64,000 nucleotides of DNA from Kiloniella majae (lineage in GTDB: Bacteria; Pseudomonadota; Alphaproteobacteria; Kiloniellales; Kiloniellaceae): NCBI RefSeq assembly GCF_002118315.1, contig NZ_MTSZ01000001.1, positions 186,001 to 250,000 on the forward strand, in the 5' to 3' direction. Of this stretch, positions 56,484 through 64,000 are shown one piece after another. Position 1 is the first letter of the stretch. Every line of letters starts with the position of its first letter. The notes beneath the pieces were generated by a model that saw nothing but the letters and a program-made list of their open reading frames with translations, searched no databases and was not told the origin of the DNA. A program made the translations under genes and the position numbers.

Positions 56484-57470
56484 CTAATTATTTGCGGGAA
56501 TAGTTCTCGTCTGAAACAAGGCTTTTCCAATTTCACTATTCCAATCTCGGTGATCTTCTGTATGAGTTGAAAACTGCCACCCGGCAATACCTCCGAAGAC
56601 ATCACCATATTCAGCACTCAGGGGATGAATAATCAGTTTAATAATATCTTCCGGTGAGATGTGACCACTGAATGCATCTGCTTTATACACCGGCTTGCCA
56701 ATAACAATCTTCTCGCTTGGCCAGGCCAGTGCTCCATCCTTAGCAACAAGCCCTCGGTATGAAGTACGATATGCATCCTTTTTTAATCCGACTACCTTTG
56801 TGTCAACGGGGCCGTCCTGCCCCGGATTATTATAATATTGTACGGTTATCCAGTCGATTGCTTCTCCCGAAGCTTCTAAAACATCCAGATATGGGCCTTC
56901 ATGCCATTCAGGATTTAAATAGGGAGATTGTGGTGCATGACTAATCGAAAATACCGGACGTGGTAATTCTCGCCTTAGAGCTTTGGTTAGCTTGATCAAG
57001 AAGCTCTTGCCATCCGCAACACCAGCTTTGCGTACTTTATGAAGCATGTCGCTAGCTTCAAAATCCAGATCCACACCATCAAGATTTTTCGTACGAATAA
57101 AAGCTGCAATTTCTGTTGCCAGTTGATCTTCGCGCCCAACAAACTGTTTATAATCTTTTGATTTGGCCAAGCCACCACCAAAAGAAATCAAGACTTTAAC
57201 GCCTCTGGCTTTTAAGGCTTTAACCGTATCCCATTGATCAGTCATTTTTTTCGGTGGCAAAAGAACAATTTTATTGTCCTTAGCAATATCAGCCCCGAGA
57301 AAAGATAAAATGACATGAGTATAATCAGCTTGGGTAACATCAAGCAAAGCAGACGCGTCGCTGTTATAATAGATAATGAAACGCGGCTTCGCGGTTACAG
57401 AGAAGGTATTCATAAAATACACAAGAAATGTAACTACGAATATTTTTAAAATTTCAGTCATACGTGCCAT
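56484..57470 (-). CDS. glycoside hydrolase family 18 (chitinase-like) protein
   Basis: A secreted-type 328-residue GH18 protein. A signal peptide is present (ILKIFVVTFLVYFMNTFSVTA). The catalytic motif DGVDLDFEAS near residue 133 fits DGxDxDxE and keeps the glutamate. The SFGGGLAKSKDY strand near 96 and the VQYYNN segment near 214 are other family marks. It may hydrolyse chitin or N-acetylglucosamine-containing glycans. It is not linked to other chitin genes. It converges on the HxlR gene, with 9 nt between stops. Confidence 0.88.
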   Translation of the reverse strand: MARMTEILKIFVVTFLVYFMNTFSVTAKPRFIIYYNSDASALLDVTQADYTHVILSFLGADIAKDNKIVLLPPKKMTDQWDTVKALKARGVKVLISFGGGLAKSKDYKQFVGREDQLATEIAAFIRTKNLDGVDLDFEASDMLHKVRKAGVADGKSFLIKLTKALRRELPRPVFSISHAPQSPYLNPEWHEGPYLDVLEASGEAIDWITVQYYNNPGQDGPVDTKVVGLKKDAYRTSYRGLVAKDGALAWPSEKIVIGKPVYKADAFSGHISPEDIIKLIIHPLSAEYGDVFGGIAGWQFSTHTEDHRDWNSEIGKALFQTRTIPANN

Positions 57471-57610
57471 ATCGATTCATTATTCATCACGACGAACAAA
57501 ATATCTAGACGAACACAAAATTGTCGTTGTTTCAAATAGATCAGAACACATTATTAACAATCTACGTATACATTACTGGATTAATTGTAATTATTAGTGG
57601 GTACGTCAGG

Positions 57611-59308
57611 ATGCATACAATCAAGAAAAAAGGGTTTCGGATAGGGCATAGATTAATCGCATTGATTATTGTCTCTTCTTTCTCGCTCGTACTGATCGGG
57701 GGCTATTCTATTTATAACCTTCGAAATGACCTTTTCGACCAAAAACAATTGGAGTTGAAACATGTCATTGAAACCGCCACAGCAGTCGCTGACGAGTATT
57801 ACCGACGTGCACAAGCTGGTGAACTAGACGATGCGGAAGCTCAAACCCACGCCTTGGACGCCTTGAGAGCATATCGTTATGGCGACGGGGACTACCTCTT
57901 TGTACATGACATAAATTCAGTCATGATAATGCATCCAATAAAACCTTCGCTCGAAGGCAAGGATTTAAGCAAACTTGAAGATAAAAATGGCAAACAAATC
58001 TTCACGGCTTTTGTGAATGTCGTGAAAGAAAGTGGTGGCGGTTTTGTCGACTACCTCTGGCCTAAACCCAATTTTGAAGACCCCGTAGAGAAGCTCTCAT
58101 ACGTACAAAGTGGGAGTAACTGGGGCTGGATTATTGGGACAGGCGTTTACATGGATGACTTCAACTCTGCCCTTCAAGAGCGTATCCAGTTTTTGGTCAT
58201 CATCATGATTGCAGCACTAATCCTAACAATCGTTATTTCTATCACTGTTACCAGATCAATTATCAATCCACTAAGTGCAATGACAAAAACCATGAGAGAT
58301 CTGGCACAAGGTGATATTGAAACACAGGTCCCCACAACAAGATTTAATGACGAAATAGCTGAAATGGCCGAGACCATTCAGGTATTTAAAGATAATGCTC
58401 ACCAGGTAAAAAAATTAAGTGACGAGCGCGAAGAAACAGAACGAAAAAATGAAGAAGAGAAACGGAAAGCAATGGTCGATCTTGCTGACCGATTTGAGGA
58501 TGAAGTCAAAGGCATAGTACAGACAGTATCTGCGGCAGCAACTGAAATGCGATCAACATCAGAAGGCATGCAAGTAACAGCAGGAAATACATCCGAACAA
58601 GCCGTTGCGGTTACGTCAGCTTCGGAACAAGCATCTGGAAACGTACAAACCGTTGCATCTGCTGCTGAAGAGTTATCCAGCTCTATCAGCGAAATCAGCA
58701 GGCAAGTAAGCCATTCGACGTCCATTACAAATGAAGCGGTAAACAAAGCGGAAGAGGCAAACAAAGAGGTAACAGGCCTCCTTGATGCATCTCAAAAAAT
58801 TGGAGAAGTCATTAGCCTGATCTCTGATATCGCGGAGCAAACAAATCTACTTGCTCTCAATGCAACTATTGAAGCGGCCCGAGCTGGCGATGCTGGCAAA
58901 GGGTTTGCCGTTGTCGCAAGCGAAGTAAAAAATTTAGCCACACAAACAGCTAAAGCAACCGAAGATATATCCAAACAAATTGAAGGAATTCAAGGAGCGA
59001 CTGACACTGCTGCAGGGGCTATTGGTAGCATCACAGGAACGATTGAACAGATTAATGAAATCACCTCTTCAGTCGCCGCAGCTGTTGAAGAGCAAGGGGC
59101 AGCCACCCTGGAAATATCAAGGAATGTTCAAGAAGCAGCCGCCGCGACAAGCCAGGTATCATCTACAATCAATGATGTAACTGGTGGTGTAGAAGAAACT
59201 GGCCGTGCAGCGCAAGATGTTCTTGGTGCTGCGTCTGAACTATCTCAACAGTCAGAAATGCTTAATATTCAAGTAGATAGCTTCATCCACAAAATACGTG
59301 AAGCCTAA
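57611..59308 (+). CDS. methyl-accepting chemotaxis protein with sCache domain
   Basis: A chemoreceptor of 565 residues. After a first membrane helix ([21 protein letters not shown]) there is a single Cache domain (about residues 35-190) with a [19 protein letters not shown] block. A second helix ([17 protein letters not shown]), a HAMP domain and a signalling domain follow. The hairpin tip [28 protein letters not shown] lies near residue 415. The sCache form often senses small organic acids. ATG 57611 is used because the 30-codon upstream extension has no ribosome site. No CheA-binding genes are adjacent. Confidence 0.92.
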   Translation: MHTIKKKGFRIGHRLIALIIVSSFSLVLIGGYSIYNLRNDLFDQKQLELKHVIETATAVADEYYRRAQAGELDDAEAQTHALDALRAYRYGDGDYLFVHDINSVMIMHPIKPSLEGKDLSKLEDKNGKQIFTAFVNVVKESGGGFVDYLWPKPNFEDPVEKLSYVQSGSNWGWIIGTGVYMDDFNSALQERIQFLVIIMIAALILTIVISITVTRSIINPLSAMTKTMRDLAQGDIETQVPTTRFNDEIAEMAETIQVFKDNAHQVKKLSDEREETERKNEEEKRKAMVDLADRFEDEVKGIVQTVSAAATEMRSTSEGMQVTAGNTSEQAVAVTSASEQASGNVQTVASAAEELSSSISEISRQVSHSTSITNEAVNKAEEANKEVTGLLDASQKIGEVISLISDIAEQTNLLALNATIEAARAGDAGKGFAVVASEVKNLATQTAKATEDISKQIEGIQGATDTAAGAIGSITGTIEQINEITSSVAAAVEEQGAATLEISRNVQEAAAATSQVSSTINDVTGGVEETGRAAQDVLGAASELSQQSEMLNIQVDSFIHKIREA

Positions 59309-59335
59309 ATATTCAAATTAAATAAAGTAACTTAA

Positions 59336-59369
59336 AAAAAACGTCTGTAAGAAATTACAGGCGTTTTTT
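59336..59369 (+). terminator. rho-independent terminator
   Basis: AAAAAACGTCTGTAA pairs with TTACAGGCGTTTTTT around a GAAA loop (one G-U), 27 nt after the chemoreceptor gene, with a T-run. Confidence 0.88.
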
Positions 59370-59473
59370 AGGATCAAATATTAAGATTATCTATCAGAGC
59401 AAGAAACGGATAGTAGCACTTTTATTTCTTCCTATATCTTTAATACACAAAATTAGATAAAGAAAACACAGGC

Positions 59474-60382
59474 ATGAACACACCAACTATCACCACTATG
59501 GGCGCCAGTGAATGGTTCATGTTAATTATCTTATCCATATTATGGGGAGGGTCTTTTTTCTTTGTTGGTGTTGCAGTATCCGAATTACAGCCTTTTACAA
59601 TTGTAACCATTCGGGTTGGGCTTGCTGCAATAGCTTTATGGGGTATTATTTTTACTCTCAAAATGCCATTACCCAAAAACCTCGCGGCATGGAAAGCTCT
59701 TCTTATTATGGGGCTCTTGAATAATGTGATCCCCTTTACCCTTATCGTATGGGGGCAGATTTATATCCCCTCTGGCCTTGCATCAATCTTAAATGCAACC
59801 ACGCCCCTATTTGGAGTTATTGTTGCCACCTTATTTTTACCGGACGAAAAAGCGACAGTTTTAAAAGTTATCGGTGTTATTATTGGCTTTATCGGTGTGG
59901 TCCTCATGTTTGGGTTGCCAGACGACAATCAAAACTTTCTGGCCCAACTTGCGATTTTAGGCGCAACACTAACCTACGCATTTGCAGGTGTTTTTGGACG
60001 ACGCTTCAAAACGATGGCAATCCCCCCTATCGTTACTGCTGCTGGGCAAGTCACGGGGGCAACACTACTCCTCATCCCGATCACTTATATAATCGAAGGT
60101 GTACCTTCTTTGCCCGTAATCTCAAATGAAACATGGTTTTCCTTAATCGCACTCTCCCTTCTCTCCACAGCAGTAGCATATATTCTTTATTTTAAAATTC
60201 TGGAGAGAGCTGGCGCAACAAATCTGCTACTTGTGACTTTACTAGTACCTGTTTCAGCAATTTTACTCGGTGCATTATTTTTGAATGAAAAATTAGATGT
60301 TAGTCACTTCGTCGGTATGGCTTTGATTGCTATCGGATTATCTGCAATTGATGGACGACTTTGGAAAAAAGCTAGAAAATAA
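59474..60382 (+). CDS. EamA/DMT family transporter
   Basis: A 302-residue drug/metabolite transporter with about ten helices in two EamA repeats. The first repeat starts WFMLIILSILWGGSFFFVGVAV and the second starts after about residue 150 (FLAQLAILGATLTYAFAGVFGR). The substrate is unknown; amino-acid or metabolite export is typical. It has GGCATG directly before the ATG and no clear strong ribosome site. It lies convergent with the PqiA-like gene. Confidence 0.85.
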   Translation: MNTPTITTMGASEWFMLIILSILWGGSFFFVGVAVSELQPFTIVTIRVGLAAIALWGIIFTLKMPLPKNLAAWKALLIMGLLNNVIPFTLIVWGQIYIPSGLASILNATTPLFGVIVATLFLPDEKATVLKVIGVIIGFIGVVLMFGLPDDNQNFLAQLAILGATLTYAFAGVFGRRFKTMAIPPIVTAAGQVTGATLLLIPITYIIEGVPSLPVISNETWFSLIALSLLSTAVAYILYFKILERAGATNLLLVTLLVPVSAILLGALFLNEKLDVSHFVGMALIAIGLSAIDGRLWKKARK

Positions 60383-60390
60383 GCTCTTTG

Positions 60391-60993
60391 CTAACAAGTG
60401 GGTGTTATTTTATCAATAGCACGCTTGAGAAGAATTACAGCAAGCATAGAACAAATTACCGAAGTCCCAAAATAGTACATTCCGGGCTGTGACGTCGCAT
60501 TTGCCATGCCAGAAGACTTTGCAGAAATAACAATCATACCGACGATAAAAACGTCAAGCATGCTCCACTTTCCCAAGAGATCAATTAACTTCACTGCCCT
60601 TTGAACTGATTTATGGCCAACTGAACGCGCCCGCCAGATATAATTAGCAACCAAGATTTTAATCGTGGGGAAAATGACTGAAAATAGTAAAATTATAACA
60701 GCAATAAGATATTCGCCACCATGGGCAAGCTGATCAATAGCACCGGAGATTGAGATAAGATCTTCAAATAGGAAAAATTTCTCAACACGAAGTATTGGAA
60801 TAGTTAGACCAAAAAATAACGTCACCAGTGCCACAAAAAGTAAAATCGGAATTAGTTTCGTAATACCTGATGTACGATTAGCAAGTGAGTTTTCAGCGCG
60901 TTTAAATGTAAAAAGTAGATGCCACCAGCGAAGGCTCTCATGCTCTGAAGACCAGAATTTCTGTGCCTGTTTCAAAAACTCTAAATTTTTCAT
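60391..60993 (-). CDS. PqiA-like membrane protein
   Basis: A 200-residue membrane protein with one PqiA-type domain. The LIDLLGKWSMLDVFIVGMIVI block near residue 139 is diagnostic. Four hydrophobic helices are visible. The N-terminus is charged and cytoplasmic. PqiA proteins take part in inner-membrane/outer-membrane lipid transport, but normally come with PqiB (MCE) partners, which are absent here. The ATG is preceded by an AT-rich leader. Confidence 0.8.
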   Translation of the reverse strand: MKNLEFLKQAQKFWSSEHESLRWWHLLFTFKRAENSLANRTSGITKLIPILLFVALVTLFFGLTIPILRVEKFFLFEDLISISGAIDQLAHGGEYLIAVIILLFSVIFPTIKILVANYIWRARSVGHKSVQRAVKLIDLLGKWSMLDVFIVGMIVISAKSSGMANATSQPGMYYFGTSVICSMLAVILLKRAIDKITPTC

Positions 60994-61079
60994 AGAGAAG
61001 CCAGTAACGCCAACTATATGACTAATGTAAAAATCGCTTAATCAATGTAAATTCAGCTATTTAACCTAGCTATTACTCA

Positions 61080-61211
61080 TCAACGATCATTAGAAAATCT
61101 TTGTTTCGACTGTTGACTGCGGCGCTTAATACGTACTGGTACGACAGCCTGTGCAGGCTCAGCCCCAAAAGTAAGGGCACGGAAAACTGAAAAGATCAAA
61201 GCAGATAGCAT
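61080..61211 (-). CDS. possible small protein (43 residues)
   Basis: A short frame from ATG 61211 with AAGGAA about 13 nt upstream. It encodes a hydrophobic start (MLSALIFSVFRALTFG) followed by a basic end (VRIKRRSQQSKQRF). It is more GC-rich than its AT-rich surroundings, which favours coding. The rest of the gap 60994-61426 shows no other frame or structure. It could also be a relic of a longer gene. Confidence 0.35.
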   Translation of the reverse strand: MLSALIFSVFRALTFGAEPAQAVVPVRIKRRSQQSKQRFSNDR

Positions 61212-61426
61212 AAAAAAATCTATTCCTTAGTTTTTTGTTATTACCCTATTTAGGCTTTTCCTTGGTCTCAATCAATATGAATCCCTAAAAAATATTGAAC
61301 TCGTAAAACAAATAATGATGAATTTGTATTCTGAAACATATGTGTGTTTAGGTTTTATTTTTCTTCTGAAAGTTTTCAAACACTCTCAAAGACATAGTCC
61401 GTGGTGAACTTTCGCCCTATTTACAG

Positions 61427-62218
61427 TTAATTCAACAAATCTCCGAGCTGTGTATTTTGGATCAAAAAACTTTCTTTTACTTTTGCAATTTCACCATTCT
61501 CAGATAATTCAGAAAGCGCCTTATTAAAACGCAGGACTAACTCTTCAGATTTATCAAATTCTCTGGTGAAGATTACATGCCCATAGTCAGTACTAATGGT
61601 TTTTTCCAACTCAACAACTTCATTCATTCTTTCGGCCAAAACTTCTCTACGAAAAATATCCGCGACAAAAACATCTTCCACAAAAAAATCGGCTCGTCCG
61701 TTTAGAACCATCAACCAACAACTTCTTATATAGGGTGTACGTACACGCTTTATCTGGCCAGCAGAGTAAAGTTCGTCGAGTACTGGTAAACTTCCATAAT
61801 GATGAGGCAAGCACTCTCTCAACCCAAATAAATCCAGCGTACTATTATACTCGACACCAGAATCACCCCGCACATAAACCTTGCTTTCCCATTCAATGAT
61901 CGGTGCACTAAAAAGAAAATCTACTTCACGCTCATCGGTCAGAAGATAAGGATAGGTTGCGATATATTTGCCCCTTTTAGACAAAACATACCCTCGCTTC
62001 CAAGGCAAATAATCAACGGATGTTTTATATCCCATTCTAGAAAAAACCAATTCGACAAGTTGAGAAACAACACCGCCTCCTGGTATATGTTGAGAAGTAA
62101 AAGGAGGATACTCGCCCGTCGTTAATCGCAGTTCCTCAGCAATCGTTCGAGAAAGAGTCATCCCCTTAAAAACAAGAACAACCAAAACAACAAACATTAT
62201 TTTATGTACGCTTCTCAA
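61427..62218 (-). CDS. periplasmic solute-binding protein (SBP_bac_3-like)
   Basis: A periplasmic binding protein of about 263 residues of the amino-acid/polar-solute receptor type. TTG 62218 gives a normal signal peptide (RSVHKIMFVVLVVLVFKG), and its first bases overlap the stop of an upstream short frame. The mature part begins near EELRLTTGEYPPFTS. A GGGVVSQLVELVFSRMGY block and a DYLPWKRGYVLSK segment follow. No transporter genes are adjacent, so it may be a stand-alone receptor or feed a distant system. The open frame reaches TTG 62266, which is the alternative start. Confidence 0.75.
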   Translation of the reverse strand: MRSVHKIMFVVLVVLVFKGMTLSRTIAEELRLTTGEYPPFTSQHIPGGGVVSQLVELVFSRMGYKTSVDYLPWKRGYVLSKRGKYIATYPYLLTDEREVDFLFSAPIIEWESKVYVRGDSGVEYNSTLDLFGLRECLPHHYGSLPVLDELYSAGQIKRVRTPYIRSCWLMVLNGRADFFVEDVFVADIFRREVLAERMNEVVELEKTISTDYGHVIFTREFDKSEELVLRFNKALSELSENGEIAKVKESFLIQNTQLGDLLN

Positions 62219-62262
62219 AACGAAGTTTTCCTGTAGATACGGTGTAGTTGGGGCATTCTCAT
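62215..62262 (-). CDS. possible leader peptide (15 residues)
   Basis: ATG 62262 is 8 nt after a very strong AGGAGGG site and opens a frame of 15 codons (MRMPQLHRIYRKTSF). It stops in TGA at 62215-62217, which overlaps the likely TTG start of the solute-binding gene. This arrangement suggests translational coupling. A frameshift or start-codon error in the main gene would look the same. Confidence 0.4.
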   Translation of the reverse strand: MRMPQLHRIYRKTSF

Positions 62263-62383
62263 ACAAAAATCCCTCCTGTACGTAGTATAAAACAGGTTAA
62301 AATCCGGTTATACGGCCAACAATTTAGCTTGTACGAAATGTACAGCGATCCAAAATATATTTTTTAATCAAATTTTTTCACAA

Positions 62384-62408
62384 AAAAAGCGCTTACAAAG
62401 CGCTTTTT
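62384..62408 (-). terminator. terminator of the tRNA-Ser gene
   Basis: AAAAAGCGCTT pairs with AAGCGCTTTTT around a 3-nt loop. Read on the minus strand it ends in a T-run. It lies 8 nt beyond the 3' end of the tRNA gene. Confidence 0.85.
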
Positions 62409-62416
62409 ATAAATAA

Positions 62417-62507
62417 TGGCGGAGAGTGAGGGATTCGAACCCTCGATACGCGATTAACGTATACTCCCTTAGCAGGGGAGCGCCTTCAGCCACTCGGCCA
62501 ACTCTCC
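62417..62507 (-). tRNA. tRNA-Ser (anticodon GCT)
   Basis: Read on the minus strand, the 91-nt gene begins GGAGAGTTGGCCGAGTGGC and ends ACTCTCC plus GCCA with an encoded CCA. The acceptor ends GGAGAGT and ACTCTCC pair. The anticodon arm CCCTGCTAAGGG carries GCT, reading AGC/AGU. The long variable arm (TATACGTTAATCGCGTA) is a class II serine feature, and GGTTCGAATCC is the T arm. Confidence 0.97.
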
Positions 62508-62804
62508 ACATTCTGTGAACAGCCGAATTACTAAGGTCTAACATCAAATCTGTAAAGTGAAAAAATACAGAAAAATGCACTTTCTATCAAAGTGCGCAGG
62601 AACAGTGCTGTTAAAGCGTTATAAAACCATACTATCAATACTTTGATTAGAAAGCTTGGATTCTAAATTATAGTAGCTAAGCTAACAAATTCATAAACGG
62701 TTAAATTTATAAAGCAAAATGACGCAGAGTATTTTGGTGGTCAATGTGCTACTTGATAAACAAACTGACAATAATTAAACATTACACAGAAATCGATTAA
62801 CAAA

Positions 62805-63716
62805 ATGGTCAATCCATCACAAACCATTGCAAAATTCACAACCAAGAACATACTTGTTTTACCGCAAGCATTAGATAATTTCGTGGAAGCGTCTTGCTTG
62901 ATGAAAGATGGAAATAATGCCGTTTATTATAAAGAGCTGAAAAAAGACCTCGTAAACGTTGAGTTTTACTGTAACACACCATGTTTTATATACGCCGAAC
63001 AGGGCAAAGAACGTATAACCTCATCCGATGGGAATATTGTTACAATAAATGCCGACACGATAACGTTTCTTCCTTATGGTATTAATTTACATAGTGATTA
63101 CGTCAGAACGTCGGGCCAACTGAAAGCTTTTCTAATTTTCTTGGATGCAAATGTTGTAAAAAATTTTCTCGCCGACCAAATCATTAGAAATCGAAATAAA
63201 CAAAAGAATGAAGTCAAATTTTTAAATATTAAAAGTAACATTGCCTTTAAACATTACTTCCAGTCGCTAAGGCTCTTTAATGAGCAACAACTTTCTTCTA
63301 AAGGGCTATTAAGAAGTAAACTTTTGGAGTTTTTAAATCTATTAGCTCTCTCTAATCCAGAAATTAATCTGCCATCACTTATTGCCCAGCAGCGACCTCG
63401 ATCTGCAAAAAGAAATGTAAAAAGGCTGCTACAAAATCCGGAACACCTGAAACTCAGTATTGCGGATCTAGCAAGATTATCAGGAAGAAGTTTATCAAGT
63501 TTCAATCGAGATTTCCGTGCCAGCTATAACATGCCCCCAAAACAGTGGTTAAAAAAACAACGTTTGTCTTATGCAGAAAAACTTCTAAGAAAACAGAATC
63601 AAACCATTACAGAAATTGCGCTCGATATTGGCTATGAAAACGTTTCACACTTTATTAAATCTTACAAAGAATCTTATGGTATGACACCAAAAGAATATCG
63701 CCGTTTTATAACTTAA
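62805..63716 (+). CDS. AraC family transcriptional regulator
   Basis: A 303-residue AraC-type regulator. The N-terminal half is a cupin-like sensor (INADTITFLPYGINLHSDYV). The C-terminal half has two helix-turn-helix motifs: LSIADLARLSGRSLSSFNRDF near residue 215 and ITEIALDIGYENVSHFIKSY near 263, followed by the MTPKEYRRF ending typical of the family. The gene is AT-rich. It is upstream of an ABM-type gene at 63810 and may regulate it. Confidence 0.9.
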   Translation: MVNPSQTIAKFTTKNILVLPQALDNFVEASCLMKDGNNAVYYKELKKDLVNVEFYCNTPCFIYAEQGKERITSSDGNIVTINADTITFLPYGINLHSDYVRTSGQLKAFLIFLDANVVKNFLADQIIRNRNKQKNEVKFLNIKSNIAFKHYFQSLRLFNEQQLSSKGLLRSKLLEFLNLLALSNPEINLPSLIAQQRPRSAKRNVKRLLQNPEHLKLSIADLARLSGRSLSSFNRDFRASYNMPPKQWLKKQRLSYAEKLLRKQNQTITEIALDIGYENVSHFIKSYKESYGMTPKEYRRFIT

Positions 63717-63809
63717 TGAAACAAAAACGGTACTCTTGACATTTTCTGGGCAGTTTTAATTTCTATAAATACATAGCATCTCCATATCAATATAATATGG
63801 AGAAAAACT

Positions 63810-64000
63810 ATGTCTGTAAGAGTAACGTTAAATTGTCAGATTAATACCGACAAAACAGATACTCTAATTACTTTTTTAAAACAAAACCTACCAAATGTAC
63901 GCCAGTTTCCTGGCAATATTCGAGTGAATATACTCTTCGATCCTAGCAGAAAAGAAATGCTTATAGATGAAGATTGGGCATCTATTGAAGAGCATAAGGC
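63810..64000 (+). CDS. putative quinol/ABM-type monooxygenase (partial)
   Basis: The frame from ATG 63810 (GGAG 9 nt upstream) is open to the end of the window, giving 63 residues. It starts MSVRVTLNCQINTDKT and contains LKQNLPNVRQFPGNIRVNIL and DEDWASIEEHKA. This pattern (a beta-strand, a helix, then LFDxxxxEMLxDExWxSxEEH) is typical of the dimeric ferredoxin-like antibiotic biosynthesis monooxygenase family. The substrate is unknown. It follows the AraC gene by 93 nt and is cut by the window edge. Confidence 0.75.
   Translation, partial: MSVRVTLNCQINTDKTDTLITFLKQNLPNVRQFPGNIRVNILFDPSRKEMLIDEDWASIEEHK

Noticed and set aside
62417-62507. tRNA-Ser as an integration site for a mobile element
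   Set aside because: No integrase, no second copy of the tRNA 3' end and no mobile genes are visible in the window.

Overview
The window looks like chromosome from a free-living, probably marine, alphaproteobacterium of moderate GC content. This is an inference from gene families (TRAP and BMP-type ABC importers, 8-oxoguanine deaminase, PuuD-type urate hydroxylase, MatB, RTX protein); no marker gene fixes the taxon. There is no prophage, insertion sequence or CRISPR array. One tRNA gene (tRNA-Ser, GCT) lies near the right end.

The left 35 kb is a nucleobase scavenging and purine catabolism region. Bases 1-6206 (minus strand) carry an NCS2 permease, 8-oxoguanine deaminase, PuuD, UraD, PuuE and a partial allantoicase. 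Bases 6341-9379 are a mirror-image duplication: two divergent lysR genes, each followed by its own uraH. The right-hand uraH leads into xdhABC, then a BMP-type ABC importer and guanine deaminase. Together these take guanine, xanthine, 8-oxoguanine and urate through hydroxyisourate, OHCU and allantoin to allantoate and beyond. A second BMP/ABC importer ending in cytosine deaminase lies at 28.4-34.6 kb. Between the two importers are unrelated genes: small hypothetical proteins, a DUF3010 protein, a CARDB-like secreted protein, a VWA protein, a methyltransferase and YgiQ.

From 35 to 43.7 kb there are threonine dehydratase, small proteins, an RTX-repeat secreted protein and, directly after it, an ECF-type sigma factor. 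The sigma factor has a C-terminal extension of about 290 residues that shares a short conserved segment with the RTX protein. This pair is the best candidate for an undescribed system here.

From 43.7 to 50.7 kb there are a glutaminase with a coupled small membrane protein, then a malonate module: TRAP transporter dctPQM, a divergent GntR/FCD regulator and malonyl-CoA synthetase MatB, with no malonyl-CoA decarboxylase beside them. The rest includes an AT-rich MBOAT/SGNH acyltransferase pair, a tandem HD/HD-GYP protein, a 4-OT tautomerase, a GST divergent from an HxlR regulator, a GH18 protein, a chemoreceptor, a DMT exporter, a PqiA-like protein, a periplasmic solute-binding protein with an apparent leader peptide, an AraC regulator and the start of an ABM-type monooxygenase.

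All calls rest on reading the translated sequence and on family knowledge; no database search was run.
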